A stretch of 10,246 nt of DNA from Ignavibacteria bacterium. GTDB taxonomy: Bacteria > Bacteroidota > Ignavibacteria > Tepidaquicellales > OLB5. The stretch lies in assembly GCA_030835005.1 (NCBI GenBank), contig JAUQWT010000173.1, positions 1-10,246 on the forward strand. The letters are read 5' to 3'. The translations under genes were made by a program, and so were the position numbers. Positions 6,841 to 10,246 of this stretch are shown here, piece by piece (position 1 is the first letter of the stretch; the number at the start of each line of letters is the position of its first letter). The notes under the pieces were generated by a model, which was not told the origin of the DNA, made no database searches, and saw only the letters and a program-made list of their open reading frames with translations.

Positions 6841-7353
6841 ATGAAAAAGACATTACTTAAACACCTGACCCTTTTTACAATTGTGGCTTTTGTGGGAATT
6901 CTAATAAATAGCTGCGGCAGTGATCCTGTTACAAATAATCCAAGTGTTCCGGATGCAGGTACAATGAGCGGAACAATAACATTTGTTGATACAAACAGAA
7001 TCTATTCAGGAGGATATTATGACGTTTCAGTTTATTCTTCCTGGCCTCCCGCAGGACCTCCAAGCGGAAGTGATACGGTTGAATTTACCAAAAACGGGAA
7101 CGTTTATACAGGGAAATTCAAGATCGTTGGTTTGACCTCGGGAGCAAACTATGTGACTACCTGTGCATGGATCAAAACTCCTTATGCTCCGGGTTCAGTT
7201 TATCTTTTAGGTTTGCGCGGTTGTGATACGAATCATAGTCCATCATGCTGGGCAGTTAGTCCTAAGAAAGATACTTTACCTTCCACTCAGGGACTTGACA
7301 ACATTAATTTCATATCCTGGATAGATACAACTAAGAAGATCTCTCAGTTCTAA
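6841..7353 (+). CDS. Putative lipoprotein coupled to TonB receptor, unknown family
   Basis: The 170-residue product has a lipoprotein signal: basic start MKKTLLKH, hydrophobic 10-21, and lipobox INSC with C25 as the lipidated cysteine. The mature part (about 40-125) looks like a compact beta-sandwich with alternating strands (GTITFVDTN, YYDVSVYSSWPP, VYTGKFKIVGL, NYVTTCAWIK). A Pro-rich loop WPPAGPPSGSD sits at 68-78. Near the C-terminus are C108, C128 and C136, with the only mature histidine, H132, inside the C128-x7-C136 segment. I do not recognise the family. Its stop codon shares one base with the receptor's ATG, so the two proteins are made together and may act together, as HmuY does with HmuR. 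The chain has no visible similarity to HmuY, so a haem-binding role is only inferred from context. No Shine-Dalgarno site is visible, only an A-rich leader. Confidence 0.75.
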   Translation: MKKTLLKHLTLFTIVAFVGILINSCGSDPVTNNPSVPDAGTMSGTITFVDTNRIYSGGYYDVSVYSSWPPAGPPSGSDTVEFTKNGNVYTGKFKIVGLTSGANYVTTCAWIKTPYAPGSVYLLGLRGCDTNHSPSCWAVSPKKDTLPSTQGLDNINFISWIDTTKKISQF

Positions 7354-9722
7354 TGGAATCCGGCAAAAAGAATTATTATCACACATTCAGCACTTTACTT
7401 ACCATAAGTAAAGTGCTGTGTTTATTTTTTATCTTTGCAAACTTATGCAGTGCGGAAGATAATAATTCCAGTATCAAAGGCCGTGTTATAGATCTTAGTA
7501 ATGATGAAATTGTAAGCTATACGAAGATCAAGCTAAGCTCACATGATGGCAATACTACTTACCAGGCTGAGACAAGCTCAGATCTGGTTGGCAATTTCCA
7601 GTTTAAATCAGTACCGGCAGGAACATATAACATATCAGCAGCGCGGCTTGGGTATGAGAAGGAAGAAATCACCGGCATTACTCTTAATGCAAATGAATCT
7701 AAGATCTTAAACATTTTTCTTTCTCCGGTAGATATTGAAACTGATAAGATCAATGTAACAGCAACTAAAATGGAACTTACCCTGAAGCAGACCCCATCAT
7801 CAATTTCCATTTTAAGCTCAGATGAGATAAAGAATCGGAATTCATTGACTTTTGATGAAGTCTTGAGTGATGTGCAGGGAGTAACAGTTTTCAGAACAAG
7901 CGGGATCAATGTTCAAAGCCTTTCAATTCGCGGCTCTAGCGATGTAGCCGGAGGCGGAATAGGCAACAGGGTTCTTCTGCTTTTGGATGGCAGACCCTCG
8001 TTAACAGGCGATTCCAAAGGAGCACTTTGGTCACTGATTCCAATTTCTATTATAGACAGGACAGAAGTTGTAAAAGGTGCTTTCTCTTCATTATATGGCT
8101 CCAGTGCAATTGGTGGAGTAATAAATGTAATTACAAAAAAACCAACTTACAAAGCGTTTACAAGTATAAATGCGAATTATGGATTCTATGAACCGTTGAA
8201 CGACAGCTTAAAATTTACAGACAGGCTTTTGACTTTCAAGGGTATTGACATGATTCACAGCAATACATACAAAAAGCTTGCATACTTGCTAAATTTTAAT
8301 TACAAACAGAACAACGGCCATGCCCAGCAAACTGACTATGAGTTTTATGGCGGGCTTGCAAAGCTGATGTATGATGTATTCAGGAATCGTGACCTGGAAG
8401 TAACTCTGCAATTTACAAAGTCAAACAGTGCATTCCCGCATTACTGGCGCAAAGACCCGGGAAGCATTGCTGAACCATATAAATCATCTCCTTTTTATTT
8501 AGGTGATCGAATCAAAAAAGAAACTCAGAGCATTGACATATTTTATACTGCTATACCGTCTACAAATGCAAAATATACTTCCCGGTTCTATTATTATAAG
8601 CTGTACAGTTTATCATACTTTAATCCAAACAATTTTGTATCTGTTCAATATGCACCTGAAGGTGAAGCTTTAGAAACAACCATAAAATCATACAATTTTG
8701 GAAACATCTCACAAGTAGATTTCCAGATCTCAAAACGCAATTATTTAATATCGGGAACAGACATACAGTGGAACGTAGTCCGTTCGAATCCGGAATCAAT
8801 TCTTTACGGCAATCAGCAAGTTAATAATTTCGGGGTTTTTGCACAGGACCAGCACAAATTAATTGTAGATAACAATGGTAACAGCATTCTTTCAACAACT
8901 GCAGGGATCAGACTTGATCATAATGAATTTGTAGGAATGAACCGTTTTTTTCAGGTAAGTCCGAAGCTCTCTTTCCTTTACTCTCCAAACAGTACAAATG
9001 TGCTGTTTAAAGATGCTTCTATCCGCTTCCTTGTTGGGAGGGCATTTCGTGCACCTTCAATAGCGGAACTTTATTTTAAGAAAGAACTCTTTGGCGGTTT
9101 CGATTTTGTGTTCAATCCTAACTTGAAGCCAGAAGAAATGCTTTCAATTGAGCTGGGTTTCCGTAAACAATACGAAAAAAGATTTACATTTGACGTTTCA
9201 GCCTATATAAATGAGTATGATAACTTAATACAATATGTTAATATTGGTGGAGCAATCAACGGACCCTTCCAGGTGCAGAATATTGCCAAGGCGCAGATCA
9301 AAGGGGTGGAGTTTTTGATTGACTATACCAGCTCAATTAATGTATTTAAGAAACCTTTGGGTTACGCCTTTGGTTTTAATTACAGCTTAATAGATGCAAC
9401 AGATCTTTCAAAAAACAGGAAAGATGATTTCTTACCTTATAAACCCCGGCATCTAATAAACTTCTCAGCAGATCTTGATTATTCAGGATTTCATTTTAAT
9501 TTAACCGGTAAATATGTAAGCAAAGTTGATGAAGATCTTTTTTATAAGTTTGAAGAGCCGGATGAATATTTCTTAATGGATTTAAAGCTGAGCAAATCGC
9601 TTTTTGGCCAGGCAACAGTTTTTGTGGCTGTAAATAATCTGTTCAATATCTCTTACCAGGAGCTTGAAAGAACGCAGGCACCTAACCGCAGTTTCAATTC
9701 AGGCATTAGAGTAGAGTTTTAG
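7353..9722 (+). CDS. TonB-dependent outer-membrane receptor, probably haem or siderophore uptake
   Basis: Outer-membrane active-transport receptor, 789 residues. Order of parts: signal peptide about 1-34 (core KVLCLFFIFANLCSA), carboxypeptidase-regulatory-like domain 39-124 (GRVIDLSNDEIVSYTKIKLS to the repeat of small strands ending IFLSP), likely TonB box around DKINVTATKM at 131-140, plug 143-262, and 22-strand type beta-barrel from about 265 to the terminal Phe. The plug contains RGSSDVAGG, LLLLDGRPSL and TEVVKGAFSSLYGSSAIGGVINVI. The barrel carries FRAP at 565-568 and NPNL at 588-591, the boxes seen in haem receptors such as HemR. However, the histidine usually found between them is absent here and the boxes also occur in other receptors. 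The substrate is therefore inferred from the haem monooxygenase upstream. The ATG overlaps the preceding stop (TAATG). An in-frame GTG at 7413 would give a poorer signal peptide. Confidence 0.9.
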   Translation: MESGKKNYYHTFSTLLTISKVLCLFFIFANLCSAEDNNSSIKGRVIDLSNDEIVSYTKIKLSSHDGNTTYQAETSSDLVGNFQFKSVPAGTYNISAARLGYEKEEITGITLNANESKILNIFLSPVDIETDKINVTATKMELTLKQTPSSISILSSDEIKNRNSLTFDEVLSDVQGVTVFRTSGINVQSLSIRGSSDVAGGGIGNRVLLLLDGRPSLTGDSKGALWSLIPISIIDRTEVVKGAFSSLYGSSAIGGVINVITKKPTYKAFTSINANYGFYEPLNDSLKFTDRLLTFKGIDMIHSNTYKKLAYLLNFNYKQNNGHAQQTDYEFYGGLAKLMYDVFRNRDLEVTLQFTKSNSAFPHYWRKDPGSIAEPYKSSPFYLGDRIKKETQSIDIFYTAIPSTNAKYTSRFYYYKLYSLSYFNPNNFVSVQYAPEGEALETTIKSYNFGNISQVDFQISKRNYLISGTDIQWNVVRSNPESILYGNQQVNNFGVFAQDQHKLIVDNNGNSILSTTAGIRLDHNEFVGMNRFFQVSPKLSFLYSPNSTNVLFKDASIRFLVGRAFRAPSIAELYFKKELFGGFDFVFNPNLKPEEMLSIELGFRKQYEKRFTFDVSAYINEYDNLIQYVNIGGAINGPFQVQNIAKAQIKGVEFLIDYTSSINVFKKPLGYAFGFNYSLIDATDLSKNRKDDFLPYKPRHLINFSADLDYSGFHFNLTGKYVSKVDEDLFYKFEEPDEYFLMDLKLSKSLFGQATVFVAVNNLFNISYQELERTQAPNRSFNSGIRVEF
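7388..7430 (+). terminator. Terminator-like hairpin inside the first codons of the receptor gene
   Basis: A perfect 14-bp stem, 7388-7401 against 7405-7418 (arm CAGCACTTTACTTA), closes a three-base loop CCA and is followed by the T-rich run TGTTTATTTTTT at 7419-7430. It has the shape of an intrinsic terminator but lies 35 bp inside the receptor gene, over codons 12-22 in the signal peptide. It may act as an attenuator between the lipoprotein and the receptor, or as an RNA stability or translation-control element. Confidence 0.65.
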
Positions 9723-9729
9723 CAAAAAA

Positions 9730-9758
9730 AAGGACAGGGCAGATATTCCCCTGTCCTT
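9730..9758. terminator. Shared terminator between convergent genes
   Basis: Stem AAGGACAGGG (9730-9739) pairs perfectly with CCCTGTCCTT (9749-9758) around a nine-base loop. Read on the minus strand it is followed by eight Ts (9724-9731), a strong terminator for the T9SS cargo gene. Read on the plus strand the tail is only TTAAAAA, so it is weaker for the receptor gene, which stops 7 bp before it. Confidence 0.88.
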
Positions 9759-9783
9759 AAAAATCCCAAAACGCCCTGATTAA

Positions 9784-10246
9784 CTATTTCACCAGCAGCA
9801 TCTTTTTAGTCTGGGTAAAATTACCCGCCTTAAGGTTATAGAAATAAACTCCGCTCGGCTGATTCCCGGCTGACCATTCCACTTCATAAATACCAGAATT
9901 TACCTGTTCACTTACAAGTGTGTTTATTTCCCTGCCAAGCATATCAAATATCTTTAAAGTTGCATAGGTTGAACCTCCGGCAGGAATTTCAAATTTAATT
10001 TTTGTCGCTGGATTAAACGGGTTTGGATAATTCTGACCGAGCGAAAATTTAGAAGGCACAACTCCAGAAATTGGCTGAATTCCAACAAGAGGGTTATCCC
10101 CATACACACCGTTATGGCGGGCATTGAACTGCCACATAGGGTTTACGATCTTAAGCGGAACATAAGGAGCCGCTGTATTCCAGAGATAGAACGTGGATGT
10201 AATAGGAGAAAAATTCATACCAGAGCCTGCCATATCCAAAATACCA
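9784..10246 (-). CDS. C-terminal part of a secreted protein with T9SS type A sorting domain (5' end outside window)
   Basis: A minus-strand frame enters from the right edge and stops at TAG (9784-9786), giving 153 complete codons. A TTG at 10237-10239 is in frame, but there is no stop before the edge, so the real start lies beyond it. The last 85 or so residues are a type IX secretion sorting domain: YPNPFNPATKIKFEIP, then LKIFDMLGREI, then the PSGVYFYNLKAG and KKMLLVK blocks. Such domains direct export through the outer membrane and are removed on surface attachment or release. The preceding 65 residues (STFYLWNTAAPYVPLKIVNP onward) are not recognisable and would belong to the end of the passenger. 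The passenger activity cannot be told from this fragment. It ends on the shared hairpin terminator. Confidence 0.92.
   Translation of the reverse strand, partial: GILDMAGSGMNFSPITSTFYLWNTAAPYVPLKIVNPMWQFNARHNGVYGDNPLVGIQPISGVVPSKFSLGQNYPNPFNPATKIKFEIPAGGSTYATLKIFDMLGREINTLVSEQVNSGIYEVEWSAGNQPSGVYFYNLKAGNFTQTKKMLLVK

Noticed and set aside
7559..7909. 116-codon minus-strand ORF opposite the TonB receptor
   Set aside because: Antisense to the conserved carboxypeptidase-like and plug domains, with no domain of its own.
9045..9134. FRAP/NPNL boxes as proof of a haem receptor
   Set aside because: The histidine normally between them is absent and the boxes also occur in other TonB receptors, so substrate is left as inference.
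10237..10239. TTG as the start of the T9SS cargo gene
   Set aside because: The frame stays open to the window edge, and a sorting domain without an N-terminal signal peptide and passenger would be non-functional; the gene is cut by the window.
1..10246. CRISPR arrays, tRNA or rRNA genes, insertion sequences, phage genes
   Set aside because: No spaced direct repeats, cloverleaf-like sequences, transposase-like proteins or terminal inverted repeats were seen.

Overview
The window looks like chromosomal DNA from an Ignavibacteria-type bacterium (Bacteroidota/Chlorobiota side of the tree). The strongest clue is the minus-strand gene at the right edge. It ends in a type IX secretion (T9SS) C-terminal sorting domain with the YPNPFNP box and the LKIFDMLGREI and PSGVYFY blocks typical of that group. 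AT-rich DNA, starts without Shine-Dalgarno sites, GTG/TTG starts and a TonB receptor with an N-terminal carboxypeptidase-like domain all fit. Identification is from recognised motifs only; no database was searched.

Layout. Positions 2-163 hold the last 53 codons of an unidentified gene. Positions 185-2779 form a compact mlaE-mlaF-mlaD operon (permease, ATPase, MCE substrate-binding protein) for lipid transport across the envelope. A 348-bp gap follows with only a doubtful 57-residue ORF. Positions 3128-6061 encode an exported, double-length M16 zinc metallopeptidase with a strong intrinsic terminator after it.

The most interesting part is 6140-9760, which I read as a haem/iron acquisition locus. 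It starts with two tandem 19-bp units built around a GACT-N5-AGTC dyad, like operators of Rrf2/IscR-type regulators. Next is an IsdG-like haem-degrading monooxygenase with its catalytic Asn, Trp and His in place. A 43-residue single-span membrane protein overlaps the 3' end of that gene and is easily missed. A second dyad cluster sharing GGACTTAT with the first precedes a small lipoprotein, whose stop codon overlaps the start codon of a TonB-dependent receptor. Inside the first codons of the receptor is a perfect 14-bp hairpin followed by a T-rich run, which looks like an intrinsic terminator and could set the lipoprotein:receptor ratio.

Working model (inference): the receptor and lipoprotein bring haem or an iron chelate across the outer membrane, the monooxygenase releases iron inside, and an iron- or Fe-S-sensing repressor controls the set. 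The arrangement recalls HmuY-HmuR (lipoprotein plus receptor), but the lipoprotein is not recognisably HmuY. The receptor and the T9SS cargo gene converge on a shared hairpin terminator at 9730-9758.
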